Positions 1 to 6,143 of a stretch of DNA of 12,310 nucleotides are shown here, piece after piece. The stretch's first letter is position 1; each line of letters begins with the position of its first letter. The stretch covers positions 1-12,310 of the forward strand of contig JAUNXD010000029.1 in NCBI GenBank assembly GCA_030539985.1, given 5' to 3'. The translations under genes were made by a program, and so were the position numbers. The notes below the pieces were generated by a model that saw only the letters and a list, made by a program, of their open reading frames with translations, was not told the DNA's origin and did no database searches. The DNA is from Methanobrevibacter sp. GTDB lineage: Archaea > Methanobacteriota > Methanobacteria > Methanobacteriales > Methanobacteriaceae.

Positions 1-1048
1 ATCCTACGTAATCGGAAGGTAATGCACCCATATCACAAGCACCTTGTACGTTGTTCTGTCCTCTTAATGGGTTTACACCAGTACCTTGTCTTCCGATGTT
101 ACCAGTTAACATTGCAAGGTTTGCAGTGGACATAACGTTGTCAGCACCGTGGGAGTGTTCTGTAATACCTAATGAGTATACGATAGCTGCTTTGTCAGCA
201 GATGCGTAATCAATAGCTAAGTGTTCAATTATTTCAGGTTTGATTCCGGTGATTTCGGAAGCCATGTCTAAAGTGTATTTTTGAACTGTTTCTTTCATTT
301 CTTCGAAACCTTTGGTTCTGTAGTGGATGAACTCTTCGTCTTGTAATCCTCTGTCGATGATTACTTTAATCATAGCGTTCATTAAAGCTACGTCAGTACC
401 AGTTTCAAATTGAACATATTCATCTGCGATTTTAGCAGTAGGAGTGAATCTTGGGTCTAATACAACTAATTTAGCACCGTTTTGTTTTGCTTGGATCATT
501 TTACGTCCAAACAATGGGTGTGCTTCCATGTTGTTTGATCCAATACAGAAGATGTAGTCAGCTTCTTTAATACTGTCGAATCCGTTGGTCATAGCACCTG
601 ATCCGAAAGTGTTAGCTAAACCTGCTACAGTAGGACCGTGACAGATACGTGCACAGTGGTCTACGTTTTGGGTACCACAAGCTACTCTTGCTAATTTCTG
701 AGTAATGTAAATGTTTTCGTTTGGTGAACGAGCACATGCGTAGAATCCAACTTTGTTTGGATCTTCGTCAGATACTTCTTTGAGTTTGTTAGCAACAAGG
801 TCTAATGCTTCATCCCAAGAAGCTTCTCTGAATTCACCGTTTTCTTTTATTAAAGGAGTAGTTAATCTGTCTTCCCTATTAATAAACTGATATCCAAAGT
901 TACCTTTTGGACATACTTTACCCTCGTTTACAGGGTGTCTTTTTAAAGGTTCTACACCAACAATTTTACCGTCTTTTACGACGAAGTTAAGTCCACATCC
1001 TGTACCACAGTATGGACAAATTGTTGGTACGTATTTAATCTCAACCAT
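1..1048 (-). CDS. fdhA: Formate dehydrogenase alpha subunit FdhA (N-terminal 349 residues; 3' end beyond window)
   Basis: This is the catalytic subunit of the cytoplasmic F420-type formate dehydrogenase of methanogens, which oxidises formate to CO2 on a Mo/W bis-molybdopterin guanine dinucleotide and passes electrons to FdhB. The frame is open to the left edge, so roughly the N-terminal half of a ~680-residue protein is present. The N-terminal 4Fe-4S domain has CPYCGTGC (Cys11, 14, 18) and VCPKG (Cys46). The cofactor-binding region has ARICHGPTVAGL, where Cys136 (codon TGT) occupies the metal-ligand position that is selenocysteine in E. coli FdhH; His137 follows. NPLRGQNNVQGACDMG (residues 326-341) is typical of FdhA. 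The start at 1048 is chosen because GGAG lies 8 nt upstream (1057-1060). It follows fdhC on the same strand with an 87-nt gap, as in fdhCAB operons, so fdhB is expected just outside the window. Identification is very secure. Confidence 0.96.
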   Translation of the reverse strand, partial: MVEIKYVPTICPYCGTGCGLNFVVKDGKIVGVEPLKRHPVNEGKVCPKGNFGYQFINREDRLTTPLIKENGEFREASWDEALDLVANKLKEVSDEDPNKVGFYACARSPNENIYITQKLARVACGTQNVDHCARICHGPTVAGLANTFGSGAMTNGFDSIKEADYIFCIGSNNMEAHPLFGRKMIQAKQNGAKLVVLDPRFTPTAKIADEYVQFETGTDVALMNAMIKVIIDRGLQDEEFIHYRTKGFEEMKETVQKYTLDMASEITGIKPEIIEHLAIDYASADKAAIVYSLGITEHSHGADNVMSTANLAMLTGNIGRQGTGVNPLRGQNNVQGACDMGALPSDYVG

Positions 1049-1079
1049 TTTATAATCTCCAAAATATATATTTTTATAA

Positions 1080-1117
1080 AAAATATTTAGAAAGAAGCTT
1101 TTTAAAAAAAGCTTCTT
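1080..1117 (-). terminator. Hairpin between fdhC and fdhA (attenuator, processing site or leaky terminator)
   Basis: A perfect 12-bp inverted repeat (arms AAGAAGCTTTTT at 1092-1103 and AAAAAGCTTCTT at 1106-1117, 2-nt spacer) lies 18 nt past the fdhC stop. On the minus strand it is followed by a moderately T-rich run that includes a TTTTTT. It could partly terminate transcription, protect the fdhC 3' end, or mark an RNA cleavage site that sets the fdhC:fdhA ratio. fdhA has a good ribosome-binding site. The only strong TATA-like string after the hairpin (about 1066-1080) would place a start site about on the fdhA ATG, so cotranscription with fdhC seems more likely. That last point is inference. 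Confidence 0.6.
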
Positions 1118-1135
1118 CAGTTTAAGTTTACTAGC

Positions 1136-1942
1136 TTATCCTTTTAAGTAGGTGTACCAGTAGATACATGCAACAAAGATTGCTCCACCGATGATGTTAC
1201 CGATAGTTACAGGAACTAAGTTGGAAATAATGATACTTCCCCAGTTTACACCTTCAGCACCTAAGAACATACCTAATGGTATGAAGAACATGTTTGCAAC
1301 ACTGTGCTCAAATCCGATACATACAAATGCCATGATTGGGAACCAAATACCAACGATTTTACCGATGATATCATCTGATGCGTTAGCTAACCATACAGCT
1401 AAACATACAAGCCAGTTACAACCAATACCTTTAATCATTGCAACTTCGAATGGCATAGTTACTTTAGCTTCTGCTACTGCGATAGCTTTTGCTGAAATTG
1501 CATAAGCTGGTGCGGTTGCATCGGTAGGAGTAATTCCTCCCATGAAAGCTAAAACATATGCTACGAATAAAGCACCTACAAAGTTGAAAATCCAACTTAA
1601 TACCCAGTTTTTAGCAAGACCGCCAACAGATGCGGAACCGTCTAAAACACCGAGAGTCATAAACATTACGTTTCCAGTGAAAAGTTCAGATCCTGCGAGA
1701 ACTACAATGATCAAACCGACAGGGAACACTGCACCGAATACGAATTTTTCTAAACCAATTGGAGCGCCTGCTTTTAACATACCTGCGCTTGCTACTACAG
1801 CTAATAAACCACCAAATGCAATGTATGCTCCTGCTAAGAAGGAGAGTAATACTACATTGCTGATTTTTGCTGAGTCTTTTGCTCCAGCAGTTGCGGAAAT
1901 TGCTTTCGCAGTGTCTACTGGACTTTTAAAAGATGAACTCAT
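1136..1942 (-). CDS. fdhC: Formate channel/transporter FdhC (FNT family)
   Basis: This is an integral membrane formate channel of the formate/nitrite transporter family (relative of FocA and NirC), which brings formate to the cytoplasmic dehydrogenase. The 268-residue product has the family's hydrophobic six-helix pattern. It carries the signatures GSELFTGN (residues 84-91) and KGIGCNWLVCLAVW (171-184), and the central pore histidine in FEHSVANM (His213). The start at 1942 (MSSSFKSP) is chosen because GAGG sits 8 nt upstream (1951-1954). An in-frame ATG at 2002 would add 20 lysine-rich residues without a ribosome-binding site and is not preferred. It is the first gene of the minus-strand fdhCA(B) operon. 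A TATA-like element at about 2041-2050 is the likely promoter. Confidence 0.95.
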   Translation of the reverse strand: MSSSFKSPVDTAKAISATAGAKDSAKISNVVLLSFLAGAYIAFGGLLAVVASAGMLKAGAPIGLEKFVFGAVFPVGLIIVVLAGSELFTGNVMFMTLGVLDGSASVGGLAKNWVLSWIFNFVGALFVAYVLAFMGGITPTDATAPAYAISAKAIAVAEAKVTMPFEVAMIKGIGCNWLVCLAVWLANASDDIIGKIVGIWFPIMAFVCIGFEHSVANMFFIPLGMFLGAEGVNWGSIIISNLVPVTIGNIIGGAIFVACIYWYTYLKG

Positions 1943-2014
1943 TTTATCAACCTCTTTTATTCCCTTTTTATTAATTTTTTTATAATACTGAATGAATCCC
2001 AAAGTAGTTCAAAG

Positions 2015-2050
2015 AGTATTATGATACTATATTAGTAGTTAATATATAAA
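2015..2050 (-). promoter_or_regulatory. Putative fdhC promoter with an inverted repeat near the start site
   Basis: Read on the minus strand, TTTATATATT (2050-2041) is a good archaeal TATA-like box; initiation would be expected near 2018-2023, giving a leader of about 75-80 nt. An inverted repeat AGTAT-TATG-ATACT (2015-2028) falls on the predicted start site, a position suited to a repressor. A second TATA-like string near 1975-1988 could give a much shorter leader. The elements are seen in the sequence; their use is inference. Confidence 0.45.
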
Positions 2051-2488
2051 AAGGATTTGTTATGAGAATTAAGAAGAAATATTTAAATACTACAAAGGAG
2101 TTATATTTAATGTAATGATAAATCATGATGGATTACCTACACATCGTGAAAATTCTATTTTTTTAATAATTAAAATAATATGCCATGACAAAATAGTCAA
2201 TTAGAAATTTAAATCGTTAGTTTTAAGATAAACTGTTTTAAAATTTATTATTTCTATATACCATGAAAAAATATCATTATGAAAATTATTTCCAATCGAT
2301 GATTTTTGGGCAAATAATCAAAAATGCACATCATTAAAAAAAACATTTCAGACAAAAACATTGGATAATCGATGATATTTTAAAAAAATGATTTGATAAA
2401 ATGAATAAAAATGCATTTTACAAAAAATTTTTTCTCAGAAAATTTATTAAATGTCGAAAAAAGAATTTTCAAAATCATGGATATGTCC

Positions 2489-2560
2489 AATTTAAATATT
2501 CGGTCACATCAAAAACAAACAAACTTATTAATATAATATAGTATAATATGAATTAGGTGA
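2489..2560 (+). promoter_or_regulatory. Putative fdhD promoter and ribosome-binding site
   Basis: TTTAAATATT (about 2490-2499) resembles an archaeal TATA box and would start transcription near 2519, leaving a leader of about 45 nt. A second AT-only stretch, TTAATATAATATAG near 2528-2541, is also TATA-like but would leave almost no leader. AGGTGA (2555-2560) is the ribosome-binding site; it is 4 nt from the ATG at 2565 but only 1 nt from the ATG at 2562. Confidence 0.4.
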
Positions 2561-2564
2561 AATG

Positions 2565-3311
2565 ATGAAGATTGAAGAAATTGATGCAATAAACTTTAAA
2601 AATGATAATGCCATTTCCACAAAAGAAAAAGTTGTAAAGGACGAAACAATAACCCTGATAATCAACGGAGATATTTCCCGTAGCCTATCTGCAATAGAGG
2701 ACTCCCTAAAAGAATTTGCAGTAGGGTACCTGGTCAATGAAAACATGGTCAAATCCAAAGATGACATTAAAAAAATAGAAATTGACGGACCTAAAATAAA
2801 TGTGGAAATTGATGATTCCCTTTTGAAATCAAACGAAACTGTATTATGCTCCGATTCGGCTGGAGGATGGAGAAGCAAAATAAAGGAAGTGAATCCTGTT
2901 GAATCCGACTTTCAGGTAGATGTCCATGAACTGATTGACAGAATTGAGGAGCTGAAAAACAATGCGGAAATCTGGCAGGCAACAGGAGGAACACATGTCG
3001 CTGGAATTGTATATAATGATCAGTTTATCGTTAAGGAAGACGTCAGCCGCCACGTTGCAGTGGATAAAGTGATCGGATATGGTATCTTACATGATTTTGA
3101 TTTGAAAAACTCATATGTAATCTACAGCGGAAGAATGCCTGCGGACATGGTTATTAAAATGACAAGGGCAGGAGTTCCAATTTTGGCATCAAACGCAGCC
3201 CCGGCAAATTCAGGATACAATATTGCAAAAAAAGGAAATATTACATTGGTCGGCTTTTTGAGGGGCAAACGCTGTAATATATATAACAATCAGAATAGAA
3301 TCCTATTCTAA
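2565..3311 (+). CDS. fdhD: Formate dehydrogenase accessory sulfurtransferase FdhD
   Basis: FdhD transfers sulfur, from a cysteine desulfurase in bacteria, to the Mo/W-bis-MGD cofactor, a step needed for active formate dehydrogenase. Numbered from the ATG at 2565 (248 residues), it shows the family blocks ATGGTHVAG (139-147), EDVSRHVAVDKVIG (158-171), the SGRMPADMVIKMTRAGVP block (188-205) ending in ASNAAP, and GFLRG (230-234). The reactive loop reads CSDSAGGW with one cysteine (Cys95); the second cysteine of the usual CXXC is serine. The ATG at 2565 is preferred over 2562 because its spacing from AGGTGA matches other genes here. It is divergent from fdhC and fdhA, whose product it matures, and overlaps hxlB tail to tail by 9 bp. 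Identification is secure. Confidence 0.93.
   Translation: MKIEEIDAINFKNDNAISTKEKVVKDETITLIINGDISRSLSAIEDSLKEFAVGYLVNENMVKSKDDIKKIEIDGPKINVEIDDSLLKSNETVLCSDSAGGWRSKIKEVNPVESDFQVDVHELIDRIEELKNNAEIWQATGGTHVAGIVYNDQFIVKEDVSRHVAVDKVIGYGILHDFDLKNSYVIYSGRMPADMVIKMTRAGVPILASNAAPANSGYNIAKKGNITLVGFLRGKRCNIYNNQNRILF
3292..3309. terminator. Hairpin across the convergent ends of fdhD and hxlB
   Basis: Perfect 7-bp arms AGAATAG (3292-3298) and CTATTCT (3303-3309) enclose a 4-nt loop. The palindrome spans the hxlB stop and most of the fdhD stop, so both mRNAs can fold it near their 3' ends. No T-rich run follows on either strand. It may be a 3'-end stabilising structure rather than a terminator. Confidence 0.4.
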
Positions 3312-3893
3312 AACAGTGTGTCTTGCTTTCAAATCACTTTCTGTCTGATGCATTTTCTCCATCAGTTCAGAAACGATTGCATCAAGAAAAACTAAAGTTG
3401 TCAATTCAAAAGCGGTTCCCAAAGGAGTCAGGGAAGTGTAGTTTCCGTGAATTTGACGTTTCATATAATTTTCATCATCAACTTCTTTTTTAGTTCTTCC
3501 CTTAACAAGGATGAAACTGTCACAAAGCTGACCTAAAGTTGATTCAGGATAAGATGTTAGGGCTAAAACTTTTGCACCTCTTGTTTTTGAAATTTTAGCG
3601 GCTGATACAATGGTGTTTGTTTCACCAGAACCGGAAATAGCCACAATACAATCGTCGGCATTTATGGCGGGAGATATAGTTTCACCTACAACATAAGCTC
3701 TCAAACCCAAATGCATCAATCTCATTGCAAATGCCTTGGCGGCAAGTCCGGATCTGCCGGCACCTGTAACAAATACATTATTAGCGTTGATGATAATGTC
3801 TTCAAACTCATCAATAGCTTTTTCATCTAAAAATTCCTGTGCATTTTCAATATTCTCCAATATAGCTTGAATAGAAGTTTTCATTATTTCCAT
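3303..3893 (-). CDS. hxlB: 6-phospho-3-hexuloisomerase (SIS domain)
   Basis: This enzyme interconverts hexulose-6-phosphate (D-arabino-3-hexulose 6-phosphate) and fructose 6-phosphate. In methanogens lacking the oxidative pentose phosphate route it works with hexulose-phosphate synthase in reverse, making ribulose 5-phosphate and formaldehyde. The 196-residue protein is a single SIS domain: GAGRSGLAAKAFAMRLMHLG (44-63), ISGSGET (86-92), PLGTAFE (157-163), and the C-terminal RHTVLE tail resembling M. jannaschii MJ1247. The start at 3893 is the longest option; the ATG at 3884 (MKTSIQ) is also possible, and neither has a clear ribosome-binding site. A TATA-like ATTATATATAAAATT on the minus strand (about 3950-3936) would start transcription about 20-25 nt upstream. 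It is divergent from the regulator and convergent with fdhD. Confidence 0.9.
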   Translation of the reverse strand: MEIMKTSIQAILENIENAQEFLDEKAIDEFEDIIINANNVFVTGAGRSGLAAKAFAMRLMHLGLRAYVVGETISPAINADDCIVAISGSGETNTIVSAAKISKTRGAKVLALTSYPESTLGQLCDSFILVKGRTKKEVDDENYMKRQIHGNYTSLTPLGTAFELTTLVFLDAIVSELMEKMHQTESDLKARHTVLE

Positions 3894-3951
3894 TTTTATC
3901 TAACCCATAAATCAATATTATTAATTATGATTACAATTTTATATATAATTA
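3894..3951. promoter_or_regulatory. Divergent promoter region hxlB / oxyanion-type regulator
   Basis: This 58-bp spacer holds a near-symmetrical TATA-like string, TTATATATAATTA (3939-3951). It is well placed for hxlB on the minus strand but too close to the regulator's ATG (3952) to serve that start. The regulator may use the weaker AT box near 3915-3927 with little or no leader. The same 13-nt string recurs just downstream of the regulator (4855-4867), so it could be an autoregulatory site. Confidence 0.4.
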
Positions 3952-4821
3952 ATGAAATTTGACAGCGAGGGACTGATAAGTTTAAGAATTGGTGGTGACA
4001 TTTATGACTATAAATTGTACCAAAGTCTGGATTCCCTGAACCGTACCGGGTCCCAGAGAAAATCTGCAAAAGAGTTAAATATTTCCCATACTGTTTTCAA
4101 CAGGAGGTTGCTCAAGGCTGAAGATAAATTGGGCGTTAAAATTACCGAAAAAGTCGGAAACGGTACTGTCCTTACATCCGAAGGTTTGAGCCTGCTTGAA
4201 GAGTTCAGGAAATATCTCATTCTAATTGAAAAGACAAAAAGCATCAACATTGCAGGAGGGCATATCAGTACCGGACTTCTAGAAAGTATTGATACGCCAT
4301 TCAACATTAATGTCTACAGCAGCAGCGACGATGATGCATTTGAACTTGCAAAAAGAGGAGCCGTTGACATACTTACATTGGACGACCCTTTAATTGCATA
4401 TGAAAGGGACATCAACTTCATGCCGATAGCCTATGATTATCTTGTTCTCGTATCCAGTCCCGAATCAAAAAACATTGAAAGCATATCAGACCTGGAAGGG
4501 CTTGACTTTGTAAACGTTAACGGTTCAGCCCAAAGGCTTGCATGGAACAGTTTAAAGCATTATGACATTGAATACAATATAAAGGAGAGCGTCAATTCAC
4601 AGTTCGATGCATTTAAACTTGTGAGAAACTCAAAAAATTTATATACATTTTTAAATGCCAGTTATTTCAAGGGAAATGAACTTCTGAAGTATGATACCCA
4701 GCATGTAATCAGCGTCATCAAAGTCAACGAAGACAAGCCAGAAGTTGACGAGTTCATCAGGTATCTGCTGAATGACGGGCAAAAGGAAATCGAAAACCAA
4801 GGTTTCTCACCGATGGGATGA
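3952..4821 (+). CDS. Transcription regulator: ModE/LysR-like HTH fused to a PBP-type oxyanion-binding domain
   Basis: Residues about 8-95 form a winged helix-turn-helix of the ModE N-terminal/LysR kind (QRKSAKELNISHTVFNRRLL, 35-54, as recognition region). Residues about 115-289 resemble a type-2 periplasmic-binding-protein domain without a signal peptide, as in archaeal proteins joining a ModE-like HTH to a molybdate/tungstate-binding domain. Recognisable elements are AVDILTLDDPL (137-147), MPIAYDYLVLVSSP (157-170), ISDLEGLDFVN (178-188) and the C-terminal LNDGQKEIENQGFSPMG, which matches the end of the molybdate/tungstate-binding family. The likely ligand is molybdate or tungstate, inferred from domain type and nearby Mo/W-enzyme genes. 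No ribosome-binding site precedes the ATG, suggesting a leaderless or short-leader mRNA. The regulator role is fairly secure; the ligand and target are not. Confidence 0.75.
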   Translation: MKFDSEGLISLRIGGDIYDYKLYQSLDSLNRTGSQRKSAKELNISHTVFNRRLLKAEDKLGVKITEKVGNGTVLTSEGLSLLEEFRKYLILIEKTKSINIAGGHISTGLLESIDTPFNINVYSSSDDDAFELAKRGAVDILTLDDPLIAYERDINFMPIAYDYLVLVSSPESKNIESISDLEGLDFVNVNGSAQRLAWNSLKHYDIEYNIKESVNSQFDAFKLVRNSKNLYTFLNASYFKGNELLKYDTQHVISVIKVNEDKPEVDEFIRYLLNDGQKEIENQGFSPMG

Positions 4822-4995
4822 AATAGTTTTCAAATGCTCTCGGCAAAAATGTAATTATATATAATTAGATAATGTATGACTACACTCATATTACACCATG
4901 TTTTTTTGACAGTCACATTTGTGAAAATGTGCACTTTCAAAACATTAAATAATGATGAAACACAATATTAAATTGATAAATAAAAAGGCGATATT
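4822..4995 (+). promoter_or_regulatory. Upstream region of the nucleoside kinase: palindromes and promoter
   Basis: A 16-bp perfect palindrome, TAATTATATATAATTA (4852-4867), shares a 13-nt core with the hxlB/regulator spacer. An inverted repeat CACATTT-GTGA-AAATGTG (4914-4931) lies about 13 nt upstream of a TATA-like ATTAAATAAT (4944-4953), which predicts a start site near 4974. The ribosome-binding site is weak: GGCGAT, 3-5 nt before the ATG. Operator function is inferred. Confidence 0.4.
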
Positions 4996-5910
4996 ATGGC
5001 AAAAAACAGAGATTTACTAGCAATTGGCCACTCAGCTCATGATTACATTATTAGAGTGCCGGAATTTCCAAAAGCAAATTTTTCTGCACCAATAACAAAT
5101 ATGAAAACTTTTAATGGCGGTGCGGCAGCCAATGTAGCCTGTGTTGGAGCGAAATTAGGATTGAAAACCTCCCTCGTTTCAGCTGTTGGCGGAGATTTCA
5201 AAAAGACTGAATACTATGAAAATATGCAGAACTTGGATATCGACACCGATTCACTGATTATAGTTCCGGGAGAGGCAACCCCTACAGCATTTGTTTTGAC
5301 TGATGACAATGACGACCAGATCAGTTACTTCTACTGGGGTGCTGCAAAGGAATTTTCAAACAGCAAAGTTCCCGTAAAAGCCATTAAAGATGCTGAAGCT
5401 GTTCACCTTGCAACCGGTGATCCTGAATTTAATTGGAAATGTTCACAGGAAGCAAAAAATCAGGATTTGCTTGTTTCATTTGATCCGGGACAGGATCTTG
5501 GAATGTATGACACTAAAAAACTGGCTGACGTGATTGAAAACACAACCATTCTCTTCGGTAATCATCACGAAATCGAAAGAATTCTGGATGCCCTTGAAGT
5601 TGATTTGACCGCCTTAAGGAATATGGGTCCTAAAATCATCGTCAAGACCTGTGGAGCAAACGGATGTGAAATATATTCCAGTGAAGACAAAATTAAAATT
5701 GATGCAATCCCTACCGAAGCCGTTGACCCTACTGGTGCCGGAGATTCATACAGGGCAGGATTTTTATCAAGATTCCTAAATGGAGAATCACTTGACGAAT
5801 CCGCAAAGTTTGCATCATCTGTTTCATCATTTATTATTCAACATCAAGGTTGTCAAACCAATATGCCTACCTTTGATGAAGCTTTTGAAAGAATGAGTGA
5901 ATTTTATTAA
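4996..5910 (+). CDS. PfkB/ribokinase-family nucleoside kinase (MJ0406-like)
   Basis: This is a cytoplasmic small-molecule kinase of the ribokinase superfamily. Its closest recalled relative is the M. jannaschii nucleoside kinase MJ0406, which phosphorylates nucleosides such as inosine, cytidine and guanosine using ATP. The 304 residues include the N-terminal GHSAHDYI (substrate side), the PfkB GG motif in FNGGAAANVACVGAKLGL (39-56), HLATGDPEFNWKC (137-149), SFDPGQDL (161-168), and the catalytic anion hole DPTGAGDSYRAGF (244-256) with Asp250 as general base. The GCQTNMPT ending is shared with MJ0406. Substrate cannot be fixed from sequence; a sugar kinase or another nucleoside preference is possible. 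It is monocistronic by its spacing (174 bp upstream, 233 bp downstream). Confidence 0.85.
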   Translation: MAKNRDLLAIGHSAHDYIIRVPEFPKANFSAPITNMKTFNGGAAANVACVGAKLGLKTSLVSAVGGDFKKTEYYENMQNLDIDTDSLIIVPGEATPTAFVLTDDNDDQISYFYWGAAKEFSNSKVPVKAIKDAEAVHLATGDPEFNWKCSQEAKNQDLLVSFDPGQDLGMYDTKKLADVIENTTILFGNHHEIERILDALEVDLTALRNMGPKIIVKTCGANGCEIYSSEDKIKIDAIPTEAVDPTGAGDSYRAGFLSRFLNGESLDESAKFASSVSSFIIQHQGCQTNMPTFDEAFERMSEFY

Positions 5911-5948
5911 TTTTCATCATTTTTTCAATTTTACTTTATTTTTCTCAA
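5892..5948 (+). terminator. Terminator of the nucleoside kinase gene
   Basis: AATGA-(G)-TGAA (5892-5901) pairs with TTCA-TCATT (5913-5921) with one bulged G, and the stop codon sits in the loop. A T-rich run follows to about 5948. It is weaker than the thiC and lysS examples but has the same layout. Confidence 0.5.
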
Positions 5949-6044
5949 TACTGCCTTATTTTTCGATATAAATTATTAATATTTACTATTTTTTAAAAAA
6001 AAGTTGAATTATATCAATAAAATTGGAATTAGAATTTATCCTAC

Positions 6045-6140
6045 TAATTTAAATACTATTAAATTAAAATAAGAAATTATCAAATTAGAATGAAAAATTT
6101 ATAAAATAAATTTTACTATTTTAAATTTTATTGGAGAGAT
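6045..6140 (+). promoter_or_regulatory. thiC upstream region: inverted repeat, TATA-like boxes and ribosome-binding site
   Basis: A perfect inverted repeat, TAATTTAA-ATACTA-TTAAATTA (6045-6066), overlaps a TATA-like TTTAAATA. A second TATA-like TTTATAAAATAAA (6098-6110) would start transcription near 6125. GGAGAGAT (6133-6140) is a strong ribosome-binding site 3 nt before the ATG. No thiamine-pyrophosphate riboswitch is visible. The rest of 5911-6143 is AT-rich with no gene. Confidence 0.45.
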
Positions 6141-6143
6141 ATT

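Larger units (their letters stand above)
1943..2561. other. 619-bp divergent intergenic region between fdhC and fdhD
   Basis: This very AT-rich spacer holds no convincing gene. Its contents are the fdhC promoter on the left, the fdhD promoter on the right, and several short repeated strings between. AATCGATGAT occurs twice (2294-2303 and 2367-2376). An imperfect 22-nt repeat beginning ATAT(G/A)CCATGA occurs near 2179 and 2257. CACATC occurs three times (near 2140, 2328 and 2505). A 17-codon ORF at 2062-2115 is not considered a gene. The length is unusual compared with the other spacers here (about 20-230 bp), so regulation of formate genes is a reasonable guess. Confidence 0.5.

Noticed and set aside
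1191..1985. Two plus-strand open frames of 104 and 147 codons opposite fdhC
   Set aside because: They mirror the fdhC coding sequence; the translations are low-complexity (Thr/Pro/Asn-rich) and lack start signals.
1943..2002. N-terminal extension of FdhC from the ATG at 2002
   Set aside because: The ATG at 1942 has a well-spaced GAGG and gives the expected MSSSF start; the extension is charged and would precede a membrane protein without purpose.
2062..2115. 17-codon ORF in the fdhC-fdhD spacer
   Set aside because: It is very short and Lys-rich with only a poor ribosome-binding site; in AT-rich DNA this is expected by chance.
5911..6143. Thiamine-pyrophosphate riboswitch upstream of thiC
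   Set aside because: The conserved CUGAGA and related core sequences are absent, and the leader is almost entirely A/T.
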